The notes below the pieces were generated by a model. That model made no database searches. It had not been told where the DNA came from and saw only the letters and a program-made list of their open reading frames with translations. A DNA stretch of 7,203 nt, taken from contig JAMPAW010000165.1 in NCBI GenBank assembly GCA_023666975.1, forward strand, positions 1 to 7,203, in the 5' to 3' direction. This stretch comes from Clostridium sp. Lineage in GTDB: Bacteria; Bacillota_A; Clostridia; Lachnospirales; Lachnospiraceae. Below are positions 1 through 6,635 of the stretch, piece after piece. Both the position numbers and the translations under genes were made by a program. Every line of letters starts with the position of its first letter. The first letter of the stretch is position 1.

Positions 1-1
1 C

Positions 2-58
2 AGAAAAGGTAAGAAACGAGCCAGAGCGCAGAAATATATTTTTCAGGATCATGGCTAA
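2..58 (+). CDS. Possible C-terminal end of an upstream gene (partial, unidentified)
   Basis: The frame beginning at base 2 is open from the window edge and ends at TAA 56-58, giving the tail RKGKKRARAQKYIFQDHG. The strongly basic run looks like the C-terminal extension of a larger cytosolic protein, and the stop lies 40 nt before the tig -35 box, which is a natural place for a gene to end. Only 18 residues are visible, so no family can be named. A second frame (from base 3) is also open to 89, so the choice of frame rests only on amino-acid style. No T-rich terminator hairpin is visible between this stop and the tig promoter. This may be chance. Confidence 0.3.
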   Translation, partial: RKGKKRARAQKYIFQDHG

Positions 59-97
59 AAACATTAAGCGATTGCCCTATTCCTGTTGAAAAAAGAC

Positions 98-127
98 TAG
101 ACATACCCGCTTTATGCGTGATATAAT
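98..127 (+). promoter_or_regulatory. SigA-type promoter of the tig operon
   Basis: A -35 box TAGACA (98-103, five of six matches to TTGACA) is followed by an 18-nt spacer and a perfect -10 box TATAAT (122-127). A TG at 119-120 makes it an extended -10 (TGATATAAT). An A-rich stretch at 89-94 lies just upstream. Transcription would begin near 134, giving a leader of about 90 nt before tig. No CIRCE repeat (TTAGCACTC/GAGTGCTAA) or CtsR heptad repeat (GGTCAAA) is seen, so the sequence suggests housekeeping expression and not HrcA or CtsR heat-shock control. Confidence 0.75.
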
Positions 128-139
128 TGACTGATTAGT

Positions 140-183
140 GCAGACAGGTAACTGCCGCGGGCAGATAGATATGATGACACTGC
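140..183 (+). promoter_or_regulatory. Self-complementary segments in the tig leader
   Basis: The clearest hairpin is CTGCC (152-156), loop GCG, GGCAG (160-164). The 5' arm can instead pair as CTGC with GCAG at 140-143, and the GCAG of the 3' arm (161-164) can pair with CTGC at 180-183. The leader therefore has four alternating segments with mutually exclusive pairings. The stems are only 4-5 bp, no U-tract follows, and no known riboswitch or leader family is recognised. A regulatory role is speculative. Confidence 0.25.
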
Positions 184-207
184 AAAAGAATAAAAGGATA
201 TATAGTT

Positions 208-214
208 AAGGAGG
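208..214 (+). promoter_or_regulatory. Ribosome binding site of tig; decides the start
   Basis: AAGGAGG at 208-214 is a near-perfect Shine-Dalgarno sequence. It lies 11 nt before ATG 226 but only 2 nt before the in-frame TTG at 217. The TTG is too close to be used, so ATG 226 is taken as the start. Confidence 0.85.
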
Positions 215-225
215 AATTGTTAAAA

Positions 226-1512
226 ATGAATTTAACAGTGGAAAATTTAGAAAAAAATATGGCAAAGCTTACGATTACCGTGCCGGCAGAAGATTTTGAG
301 AAGGCGATGAAACAGTCTTATAACAAACAGAAGAATAAGATTTCCGTGCCGGGCTTCCGTAAAGGGAAAGTGCCTCAGGCATATCTGGAAAAGGTGTATG
401 GTCCGGAGATGTTCTATGAGGATGCTGCCAATACATGTATGGAGACTTCTTATCCTGACGCATTGGATGAGTGTGATTTAGATATTGTATCCCGTCCGAA
501 TATTGATGTCGTACAGATGGAGAAGGGCAAGGAGTTCATTTACGCAGCAACGGTGGCCGTTAAGCCGGAGGTTACGCTGGGTGATTATAAGGGAATTGAG
601 ATTGAGAAAGTGGATATAGAGGTTACTGACGCAGATGTGACAGAAGAGCTTTTAAATGTTCAGAAGCAGAATGCCCGTAATATTCCTGTGGAGGACAGAG
701 CGGCGCAGATGGACGATGAGGTTACTCTTGATTTTGAGGGCTTTGTTGACGGTGAAGCCTTTGAAGGCGGAAAGGGGGAGAATTACCAGTTGAAGTTAGG
801 CTCCCACTCTTTTATTGATACCTTTGAAGACCAGATTGTAGGTAAGAATATCGGTGAAGAGTTTGATGTAAATGTCACATTCCCGGAAAATTATCAGGCG
901 GAAGACCTTGCTGGCAAACCTGCCCTGTTCAAGTGCAAATTGAACGGAATTAAGGAGACAGAGCTTCCTGAGTTGGACGATGAATTTGCATCAGAGGTTT
1001 CCGAATTTGACACATTGGATGAATACAAAGCAGATTTACAGGCAACACTGAAAGCGAAGAAAGAGAAAGAGGCAAAGAGCGAAAAAGAGAGCCGTGTAGT
1101 TAATCAGATTATTGAGAATGCGGATATGGATATTCCGGAAATGATGATTGAATTCCAGAAAGAGCAGATGTTGGATGAGTTTGCGCAGCAGATTAGCTAT
1201 CAGGGACTTTCCATTGAGCAGTATTTCCAGTTTACCGGAATGACCAAGGAGAAGTTTTTAGAGACGGCAACTCCGGAGGCAGAGAGAAGAATTAAGTCCC
1301 GTTTAGTATTAGAGGCTGTTGCCAATGCGGAGGATATTCAGGTTTCTGATGATGAGCTTACGGCAGAATTAGAGAAGATGGCTGAGATGTATCAGATGGA
1401 GATAGATAAACTGAAGGACTTGGTTGGCGATGAGGAGAAAGAGGCAATCAAGAAAGATATTGCCGTACAAAAGGCGGTTGACCTTGTACGTGACGCAGCT
1501 GTTGAAAAATAA
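226..1512 (+). CDS. tig: Trigger factor, ribosome-associated chaperone and peptidyl-prolyl isomerase
   Basis: The 428-residue product matches the usual trigger factor length (about 430). It binds at the ribosome exit tunnel near L23 and shields nascent chains in the cytosol. The N-terminal ribosome-binding domain (about 1-115) carries the signature GFRKGKVP at 43-50, the loop that contacts the ribosome. An FKBP-type prolyl isomerase domain spans about 155-245 (DEVTLDFEGFVDGEAFEGG region at 164-182, then the GSHSFIDTFEDQIVG core at 192-206). The remainder (about 250-428) is the charged, helix-rich C-terminal chaperone body, with a Lys/Glu-rich helix at about 270-290. The start is ATG 226 because of its Shine-Dalgarno spacing; an in-frame TTG at 217 would add only three residues. 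It is the first gene of the operon and clpP follows after 30 nt. Domain roles come from family knowledge; motifs and lengths are read from the sequence. Confidence 0.97.
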   Translation: MNLTVENLEKNMAKLTITVPAEDFEKAMKQSYNKQKNKISVPGFRKGKVPQAYLEKVYGPEMFYEDAANTCMETSYPDALDECDLDIVSRPNIDVVQMEKGKEFIYAATVAVKPEVTLGDYKGIEIEKVDIEVTDADVTEELLNVQKQNARNIPVEDRAAQMDDEVTLDFEGFVDGEAFEGGKGENYQLKLGSHSFIDTFEDQIVGKNIGEEFDVNVTFPENYQAEDLAGKPALFKCKLNGIKETELPELDDEFASEVSEFDTLDEYKADLQATLKAKKEKEAKSEKESRVVNQIIENADMDIPEMMIEFQKEQMLDEFAQQISYQGLSIEQYFQFTGMTKEKFLETATPEAERRIKSRLVLEAVANAEDIQVSDDELTAELEKMAEMYQMEIDKLKDLVGDEEKEAIKKDIAVQKAVDLVRDAAVEK

Positions 1513-1542
1513 TCAGATTATTATAGTGAAGGAGGATTTGGT

Positions 1543-2148
1543 ATGAGTTTAGTGCCTTATGTCATTGAACAGACGAGCCGTGGCGAGCGCTCTTATGATA
1601 TTTATTCCAGACTGTTAAAAGAAAGAATTATTTTTCTGGGAGAAGAAGTGAATGATACCACTGCGAGTCTTGTCATTGCGCAGCTTTTGTTTTTGGAGTC
1701 AGAGGACCCTTCAAAGGATATTCATTTGTATATTAACAGTCCGGGCGGTTCCGTGTCGGCAGGATTTGGTATTTTTGATACGATGAATTACATCAAATGT
1801 GATGTGTCAACAATCTGTGTCGGAATGGCGGCCAGTATGGGTGCATTTTTGCTGGCTGGCGGCGCACCGGGTAAGCGCATGGCTCTCCCTAATGCAGAGA
1901 TTATGATTCATCAGCCTATGGGCGGTATGCCGGGTGGAAGTCAGGCAAGTGATATGAAGATTACAACGGATCATATATTGAATACAAAGCGCAGGTTAAA
2001 TGAGATTCTGGCACGGGAGACCGGAAAACCGATAGAAATAATCGAGAAGGATACAGACCGGGATAACTGGCTGAGTGCAGAGGCTGCCAAGGAGTACGGA
2101 CTGATTGATTCCGTGGTGGAGAACAGAGAGTCCATTACGAAAGAATAA
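1543..2148 (+). CDS. clpP: ATP-dependent Clp protease proteolytic subunit ClpP
   Basis: The 201-residue serine protease forms the two-ring, 14-subunit chamber that degrades proteins unfolded by ClpX or other Clp ATPases. The catalytic triad is intact: Ser98 in GMAASMGAF, His123 in MIHQP, and Asp172 in the EKDTDRD segment. The oxyanion-region motif INSPGGSV (64-71) and the N-terminal axial loop segment ([19 protein letters not shown]) are also present, and the short N-terminus fits a ClpP with a small or no propeptide. Start ATG 1543 has AAGGAGG (1529-1535) 7 nt upstream. It lies 30 nt after tig and 73 nt before clpX, so all three are probably cotranscribed. The segment after His123 is glycine- and methionine-rich ([12 protein letters not shown]), somewhat longer than in Bacillus ClpP as remembered, but still ordinary. 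Identification is secure. Confidence 0.97.
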   Translation: MSLVPYVIEQTSRGERSYDIYSRLLKERIIFLGEEVNDTTASLVIAQLLFLESEDPSKDIHLYINSPGGSVSAGFGIFDTMNYIKCDVSTICVGMAASMGAFLLAGGAPGKRMALPNAEIMIHQPMGGMPGGSQASDMKITTDHILNTKRRLNEILARETGKPIEIIEKDTDRDNWLSAEAAKEYGLIDSVVENRESITKE

Positions 2149-2149
2149 C

Positions 2150-2165
2150 CATTCCGGACGGAATG
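2150..2165 (+). other. Small hairpin in the clpP-clpX spacer
   Basis: A perfect 6-bp inverted repeat, CATTCC (2150-2155), loop GGAC, GGAATG (2160-2165), starts one base after the clpP stop. It is followed by the purine-rich AAGAGAGGGG and not a T-tract, so it is not an intrinsic terminator. It could stabilise the clpP 3' end or mark a processing point, but this is inferred from position only. Confidence 0.35.
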
Positions 2166-2221
2166 AAGAGAGGGGCTGCGATGAAGGCGGCCGATAGAAT
2201 GAGAGAGAACGAGGTGTTGTC

Positions 2222-3514
2222 ATGGCAAGTCGTGGAGATGAGAGAAGACCATTGCGTTGTTCATTTTGTAACAAGACGCAGGATCAGGTGAGAAAGCTGA
2301 TTGCTGGACAAAATGTGTTTATCTGTGATGAATGTATTGAGGTTTGCTCCGAGATTATCGAGGATGAATTGGAGGATTATGAAGAGTCTTCCGAAATCAA
2401 TTTGTTAAAACCAAAAGAGATTAAGGATTTTCTTGACCAGTATGTGATTGGCCAGGAGGACGCAAAGAAGGTATTGTCCGTGGCGGTATATAACCACTAC
2501 AAGAGAATTCTTTCGGATAAGGATTTTGACGTTGAACTGCAAAAAAGTAATATTATTATGGTGGGTCCTACCGGTTCCGGAAAGACTTACCTTGCCCAGA
2601 CTTTAGCAAAGCTTTTAAATGTACCTTTTGCTATTGCAGATGCTACGGCTCTTACCGAGGCAGGTTATGTGGGTGAGGATGTGGAGAATATTCTGCTAAA
2701 GATTATTCAGGCCGCAGATTATGATGTGGAACGTGCCCAGCATGGTATCATTTATATTGATGAGATTGATAAGATTACGAAGAAGTCGGAAAATGTATCG
2801 ATTACAAGAGACGTATCCGGTGAAGGTGTACAGCAGGCATTATTGAAAATTATCGAGGGAACTGTTGCGTCTGTCCCGCCTCAGGGGGGAAGAAAACATC
2901 CGCATCAGGAATTTATTCAGATTGATACAACCGATATTCTGTTTATCTGTGGCGGTGCGTTTGACGGTCTTGAAAAGGTGGTTGAGGACCGTATCGGCAA
3001 GAAATCCATTGGCTTTGGAGCCGAGCTGGCCGAGAAGACAGAGGAGAATATCAGTGAGCTGTTAAGACAGGTGACACCGGCGGATTATGTGAAATATGGA
3101 CTGATTCCGGAGTTTATCGGACGTGTGCCGGTTTCGGTTACTCTGGATTTGCTGAATGAGGAGGCATTGGTTCGTATTTTGACAGAGCCAAAGAGTGCAA
3201 TCTGTAAGCAGTACAAAAAATTGTTTGAATTGGACGGCGTAGAGCTGGAGTTTGACGAGGAATCACTAAAGGCGATTGCAAGGGAGGCCATGGACCGTAA
3301 AACCGGAGCCAGAGGTCTGCGGTCGATTATTGAGAAGTCTGTTATGGATTTGATGTATGAGGTTCCTTCTAATGAAGAAATAGCAAAATGTATCATTACA
3401 AAGGAGACTGTGGATGGCAGCGGCTCTCCGGAGATCATCTATACGGATTCTCCGCGGGCGAGGAAGTCTTTTGTCAAGCGTCATTCTAAGAAGAACAGCG
3501 GAGAGATTGCATAG
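2222..3514 (+). CDS. clpX: ATP-dependent Clp protease ATP-binding subunit ClpX
   Basis: The 430-residue AAA+ unfoldase forms a hexamer that threads substrates into ClpP. An N-terminal zinc-binding domain has four cysteines (Cys13, Cys16, Cys35, Cys38) for substrate and adaptor recognition. Walker A is GPTGSGKT (115-122) and Walker B IIYIDEID (176-183). The pore-1 loop is GYVG (148-151), the RKH loop is at 224-226, the ClpP-docking IGF loop at 263-265, the arginine finger in EFIGRVP (Arg301), and sensor 2 in GARGLRS (Arg364). All functional motifs are intact, so it should work with the ClpP encoded just upstream. Length is normal for the family. Start ATG 2222 has a modest GAGGTG (2211-2216) 5 nt upstream, a weaker ribosome binding site than those of tig and clpP. 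A terminator-like hairpin follows the stop before lon. Confidence 0.97.
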   Translation: MASRGDERRPLRCSFCNKTQDQVRKLIAGQNVFICDECIEVCSEIIEDELEDYEESSEINLLKPKEIKDFLDQYVIGQEDAKKVLSVAVYNHYKRILSDKDFDVELQKSNIIMVGPTGSGKTYLAQTLAKLLNVPFAIADATALTEAGYVGEDVENILLKIIQAADYDVERAQHGIIYIDEIDKITKKSENVSITRDVSGEGVQQALLKIIEGTVASVPPQGGRKHPHQEFIQIDTTDILFICGGAFDGLEKVVEDRIGKKSIGFGAELAEKTEENISELLRQVTPADYVKYGLIPEFIGRVPVSVTLDLLNEEALVRILTEPKSAICKQYKKLFELDGVELEFDEESLKAIAREAMDRKTGARGLRSIIEKSVMDLMYEVPSNEEIAKCIITKETVDGSGSPEIIYTDSPRARKSFVKRHSKKNSGEIA

Positions 3515-3536
3515 CGGTAGTGAAATGGTAAGAAAC

Positions 3537-3572
3537 GGAAGGGACTTGTAAAGCTGCAGGTCCTTTTCTTTG
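3537..3572 (+). terminator. Terminator- or attenuator-like hairpin between clpX and lon
   Basis: The arms 3537-3548 (GGAAGGGACTTG) and 3557-3568 (CAGGTCCTTTTC) can pair over 12 bp with three G-U wobbles around an 8-nt loop (TAAAGCTG). The 3' arm ends in CCTTTTC and runs into TTTG. The T-tract is interrupted and short, so full termination is unlikely; partial termination that lowers lon and engB relative to tig-clpP-clpX is more plausible. No convincing promoter is seen between the hairpin and lon: the AT-rich TATATAAA near 3584-3592 is too close to the lon ribosome binding site and has no -35 box at the right distance. Confidence 0.5.
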
Positions 3573-3594
3573 CTGATGAGCAGATATATAAATT

Positions 3595-3599
3595 GGAGG
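3595..3599 (+). promoter_or_regulatory. Ribosome binding site of lon; decides the start
   Basis: GGAGG at 3595-3599 lies 8 nt before ATG 3608. An in-frame TTG at 3593 would place the start inside or upstream of this site with no Shine-Dalgarno of its own, so ATG 3608 is chosen. Confidence 0.85.
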
Positions 3600-3607
3600 T
3601 TGGTAAA

Positions 3608-5968
3608 ATGGAACAGAATCCGGGTGAACAGAATCAGAAAACGGTGCCTGTTTTGGTGCTTTATAATATGGTTATCCTGCCGGGAAACGGAGTGCATTTT
3701 GATATCCAGCAAAAAAGCTCCCTTCAGGCAGTGAATGCCGCATTAGAGAAGGACGAAGATTTATTTGTTGTTTTGGCAAAGGATGCAAAGCTGGGGGATG
3801 CCGTGGCACCGGAGCAGCTTTGCAAAATAGGGACGCTGACATCGGTTAAGCAGGTGCTGAAGCTTTCGCAGGACAGGGTACGGGTGCTGCTGGTCGGAAA
3901 ACAGCGGGCAGGATTAGAGCAGCTCATTCAGGGTGGCAGTTACAGCAGGGCCGAGGTGCAGCCCTTGGCCAGTGATTTTGAAAAAATGACGCCAATCGAT
4001 CAGGAGGCGAGAATCCGTGTGGTACAATCCGTGCTGAAAACCTGTTTGCGAACGAAACTTCTGCCTAATCCGGGCACTTACGATACACTCTGTAAGGTGA
4101 AAAATGTAGAGACACTGACGGATATGACAGCGGAAACGATTCCCATTAAAGTAGAAGATAAACAGAGAGTATTGGAGGAGCTTTGTGTCAGTAAACGGGT
4201 GGATTTACTTCTTTCCGTATTGTTAAGGGAATTGGAAATCAGTGTACTGGAAATGGAAATTGGCGCAAAGGCAAAGGAGAACATTGAAAAAAGCCAGCGG
4301 GAATATATGCTGAGGGAGCAGGAAAAGGTAATCCGTGAGGAACTGGGTGAGGAGCAGAATGTGGAGGATGAAGGCCGGCAGTATTTACAGCGTTTGCAAG
4401 AGATCAACCCTCCGGAAGAAGTAAGCCAAAAACTGGAGAAAGAGATTAAACGTTTCCAAAGCCTTTCCTATTCTTCGTCGGAGAGTGCCGTACTCCGTAA
4501 CTATATTGAAACGCTGCTGGAGTATCCGTGGAGCAATGCCGGCAAAGATAATGAAGATTTAAAAAGTGCTATTGCGCAGCTGGAAAGGGACCATTACGGT
4601 CTTGCCAAGATAAAGGAGAGGATTATTGATTATCTTGCAGTCCGCAGCCTTAGCGGGAGAAAGGATGCACCGATTCTCTGTCTGGTGGGACCGCCGGGAA
4701 CAGGAAAGACGTCCATTGCAAAGTCGATTGCAGAGTCGCTACATAAGCAATATGGGCGGATTGCGCTGGGAGGAGTGCGGGATGAGGCGGAAATCCGTGG
4801 ACATCGCAAGACCTATATCGGAGCAATGCCGGGAAGGATTGTCACTGCCATAACAAAGACCGGCGTAAATAATCCGTTGATTTTGCTGGATGAAATTGAT
4901 AAGACCAGCAGTGATTATAAAGGAGATATTTCCTCGGCACTTTTGGAGGTGCTTGACGGGGAACAGAACATATATTTTCAGGACCACTATTTTGAGGTGC
5001 CGGTTGATTTATCTAACGTGCTGTTTGTTGCTACCGCCAATGATGCTGGCGCAATTCCGGCTCCGCTGCGTGACCGTATGGAGATTATCGAAGTCAACAG
5101 TTATACCGAGAATGAGAAGTTCCAGATTGCCAGACTTTATCTGGTTAAGAAGCAGCAAAAAAAGAACGGCTTAAACGGCAGACAGTTTAAAATTACAGAT
5201 GACGCTATCTACAAATTAATCCGAAACTATACAAGAGAGGCCGGAGTCCGCAACTTAGAGCGGATGCTGGGGAGGTTAATGGAGAAAGCGGCAAGAGGAA
5301 TACTCACGGAGGAATACAAGTCTTTACGGGTGACGCCGAAAAAGGTGACAGAGCTTTTAGGGGTAGAAAAATATACCGAGGACAGCAGAGACCTTGAGGA
5401 TAAGGTAGGTGTGGTTACCGGACTTGCGTGGACAAAAGTGGGAGGAGACACCCTTAAGGTAGAGGTGAACTTGCTGGATAGCAGTAAAGGAGGCTTGACA
5501 CTTACCGGTAATCTGGGGGATGTGATGAAAGAATCTGCGCAGATTGCGCTGTCCTTTGTGCGGACACTTCCCGATATCAAGAAGCTTCCGGAGGAATATT
5601 TTGAGAAGCATATCGTCCATGTCCATGTTCCGGAAGGCGCTACTCCCAAGGACGGACCGTCTGCCGGAATTACAATGGCTTTGGCGATGTATTCGGCACT
5701 TGTTAACCGGGCAGTAGCTGGAAAACTGGCAATGACCGGAGAAATTACCCTGAAAGGGAATGTGCTGCCAATCGGAGGGCTGAAGGAAAAGCTGCTGGCG
5801 GCTAAGAATGCGGGTATGGAAAAAGTTCTGGTACCTTGCGAAAACCGCAGGAATGTCGAGGAGTTAGAGGCGGAAATCACTGAGGGTTTGGAGATTATTT
5901 ATGTCTCACATATGCGGGAAGTGATTGAAAACGGAATGGTGAAGAGGTCTTTTTCATTAAAAAAATAG
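3608..5968 (+). CDS. lon: ATP-dependent protease Lon (LonA type)
   Basis: The 786-residue product has the normal LonA length. Lon is a cytosolic homohexamer that unfolds and degrades damaged and short-lived regulatory proteins. Order of parts: an N-terminal substrate-recognition domain (about 10-210), a charged coiled-coil-like helix (about 215-285), an AAA+ module (about 305-590) with Walker A GPPGTGKT (361-368), the pore-loop segment KTYIGAMPG (401-409), Walker B LILLDEID (424-431), sensor 1 at TAN (476-478) and sensor 2 in REAGVRNLER (543-552), then the protease domain (about 595-775). The Ser-Lys dyad is Ser685 in PKDGPSAG and Lys728 in GGLKEK. The extreme N-terminal strand (VLYNMVILPGNGVHFD) departs from the common LRG..VFPG pattern. 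Two A7 tracts stand out: one at 5157-5163 in a dnaX-like setting and one directly before the TAG stop. Start ATG 3608 fits GGAGG at 3595-3599. Absence of a long membrane segment between the Walker motifs rules out the LonB type. Confidence 0.97.
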   Translation: MEQNPGEQNQKTVPVLVLYNMVILPGNGVHFDIQQKSSLQAVNAALEKDEDLFVVLAKDAKLGDAVAPEQLCKIGTLTSVKQVLKLSQDRVRVLLVGKQRAGLEQLIQGGSYSRAEVQPLASDFEKMTPIDQEARIRVVQSVLKTCLRTKLLPNPGTYDTLCKVKNVETLTDMTAETIPIKVEDKQRVLEELCVSKRVDLLLSVLLRELEISVLEMEIGAKAKENIEKSQREYMLREQEKVIREELGEEQNVEDEGRQYLQRLQEINPPEEVSQKLEKEIKRFQSLSYSSSESAVLRNYIETLLEYPWSNAGKDNEDLKSAIAQLERDHYGLAKIKERIIDYLAVRSLSGRKDAPILCLVGPPGTGKTSIAKSIAESLHKQYGRIALGGVRDEAEIRGHRKTYIGAMPGRIVTAITKTGVNNPLILLDEIDKTSSDYKGDISSALLEVLDGEQNIYFQDHYFEVPVDLSNVLFVATANDAGAIPAPLRDRMEIIEVNSYTENEKFQIARLYLVKKQQKKNGLNGRQFKITDDAIYKLIRNYTREAGVRNLERMLGRLMEKAARGILTEEYKSLRVTPKKVTELLGVEKYTEDSRDLEDKVGVVTGLAWTKVGGDTLKVEVNLLDSSKGGLTLTGNLGDVMKESAQIALSFVRTLPDIKKLPEEYFEKHIVHVHVPEGATPKDGPSAGITMALAMYSALVNRAVAGKLAMTGEITLKGNVLPIGGLKEKLLAAKNAGMEKVLVPCENRRNVEELEAEITEGLEIIYVSHMREVIENGMVKRSFSLKK
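5158..5190 (+). other. dnaX-like slippery heptamer with downstream stem in lon
   Basis: In the lon frame, codons 517-519 read CAA AAA AAG, which contains the heptamer A AAA AAG (5158-5164) in the phase needed for -1 slippage. After a 6-nt spacer (AACGGC) comes a 6-bp inverted repeat, TTAAAC (5171-5176) and GTTTAA (5185-5190), around an 8-nt loop. The -1 frame reaches TAA at 5188-5190, eight codons after the shift, and would give a 527-residue Lon with ATPase core but no protease domain. The stem is AT-rich and weak, and no Shine-Dalgarno-like stimulator is seen about 10 nt upstream. It may be coincidence. Confidence 0.3.
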
Positions 5969-6025
5969 CAGGGAAGCCGGGTGGCGATGTGAACGATAAG
6001 CAGCCGGACAGGAAATACAGGAAGT

Positions 6026-6033
6026 GAGGAAGG
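6026..6033 (+). promoter_or_regulatory. Ribosome binding site of engB; decides the start
   Basis: GAGGAAGG at 6026-6033 precedes ATG 6036; counted from GAGG (6026-6029) the spacing is 6 nt. An in-frame GTG at 6024 overlaps this region and has only a distant AGGA upstream. ATG 6036 gives MIIKDAKLE, in keeping with the usual short N-terminus of the family. Confidence 0.75.
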
Positions 6034-6035
6034 AT

Positions 6036-6635
6036 ATGATCATTAAAGATGCAAAGCTGGAAACGGTCTGTGGCGTCACAAGCAGGCTGCCGCAAAATGA
6101 AGGAGTAGAAATCGCTTTTGCCGGGAAGTCCAATGTGGGGAAATCTTCGCTGATTAACGGGCTGTTAAACCGGAAATCATTGGCGAGAACGTCATCCCAG
6201 CCGGGGAAAACGCAGACCATTAATTTCTATAAGATTAACAATGAATTCTATTTTGTCGACTTACCGGGATATGGATATGCCAAGGTGTCTTTGTCCGAGA
6301 GAAATAAATGGGGAGGCATGATTGAGAATTATTTACACACCTCTAAGAATTTGGCACTGGTGTTTTTGCTTATTGATATCCGGCATGCGCCGTCGGAAAA
6401 TGACAAGATGATGTATGACTGGATTTGCCACAACGGTTTTACCCCTGTGATTATTGCGACGAAGCTGGATAAGATAAAGCGTTCCCAGCTGCAGAAAAAT
6501 CTGAAAATCATACGCACCGGACTGGAAATGTCACCGGAGGATTTGATTTTTCCATACTCTGCACTGTCCAAGCAGGGCAGAGAGGAAATTTTAGATTATA
6601 TTGAGGAGATTACGCATTCCACATCTCCGAGATGA
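6036..6635 (+). CDS. engB: Ribosome biogenesis GTP-binding protein EngB (YsxC/YihA)
   Basis: The 199-residue single-domain TRAFAC-class GTPase has the family's usual length. It associates with 50S precursors and is needed for late assembly of the large subunit. The G motifs are all present: G1/P-loop GKSNVGKS (30-37), the switch segment QPGKTQTINFY (55-65) containing G2, G3 DLPG in FVDLPGYGYAKV (73-84), G4 TKLD (142-145), and G5 SALSK (175-179). The GYGYAKV after DLPG is typical of EngB and separates it from Era and EngA. It follows lon after 67 nt, with no terminator or promoter seen between, so it is probably the last gene of the operon; the same lon-engB pairing is known from Bacillus subtilis (lonA-ysxC). 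Its last 26 bp overlap the convergent DUF4364 gene. Start ATG 6036 is chosen on ribosome binding site spacing. Confidence 0.96.
   Translation: MIIKDAKLETVCGVTSRLPQNEGVEIAFAGKSNVGKSSLINGLLNRKSLARTSSQPGKTQTINFYKINNEFYFVDLPGYGYAKVSLSERNKWGGMIENYLHTSKNLALVFLLIDIRHAPSENDKMMYDWICHNGFTPVIIATKLDKIKRSQLQKNLKIIRTGLEMSPEDLIFPYSALSKQGREEILDYIEEITHSTSPR

Noticed and set aside
51..89. 12-codon ATG frame before the tig promoter
   Set aside because: No ribosome binding site, very short, and upstream of the mapped promoter boxes.
39..94. Interrupted stem TTTTTC/GAAAAA plus AGGA/TCCT before the tig promoter
   Set aside because: It has a 3-nt bulge, a 32-nt loop and no T-tract; it is too weak to call a terminator for the upstream gene.
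217..225. TTG start three codons upstream for tig
   Set aside because: It lies only 2 nt from the Shine-Dalgarno sequence; ATG 226 has workable spacing.
98..225. CIRCE or CtsR heat-shock operator ahead of tig
   Set aside because: No TTAGCACTC/GAGTGCTAA repeat and no tandem GGTCAAA heptads are present.
3584..3592. TATATAAA as a -10 box for a lon promoter
   Set aside because: No -35 match at 16-18 nt, and transcription would start within or beyond the lon ribosome binding site.
3593..3607. TTG start five codons upstream for lon
   Set aside because: It would overlap the GGAGG that serves ATG 3608 and has no ribosome binding site of its own.
3266..3712. 148-codon minus-strand frame spanning the clpX end and lon start
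   Set aside because: It covers coding DNA of two certain genes and has no recognisable domain; it is a shadow frame.
5227..5880. 217-codon open frame on the minus strand within lon
   Set aside because: It is fully antisense to the catalytic half of lon, is highly serine- and proline-rich as expected from reverse-complemented lon codons, and resembles no known family.
6604..6627. GGAGAT/ATCTCC inverted repeat as a minus-strand terminator for the DUF4364 gene
   Set aside because: Only 6 bp with a 12-nt loop and no T-tract on the minus strand.
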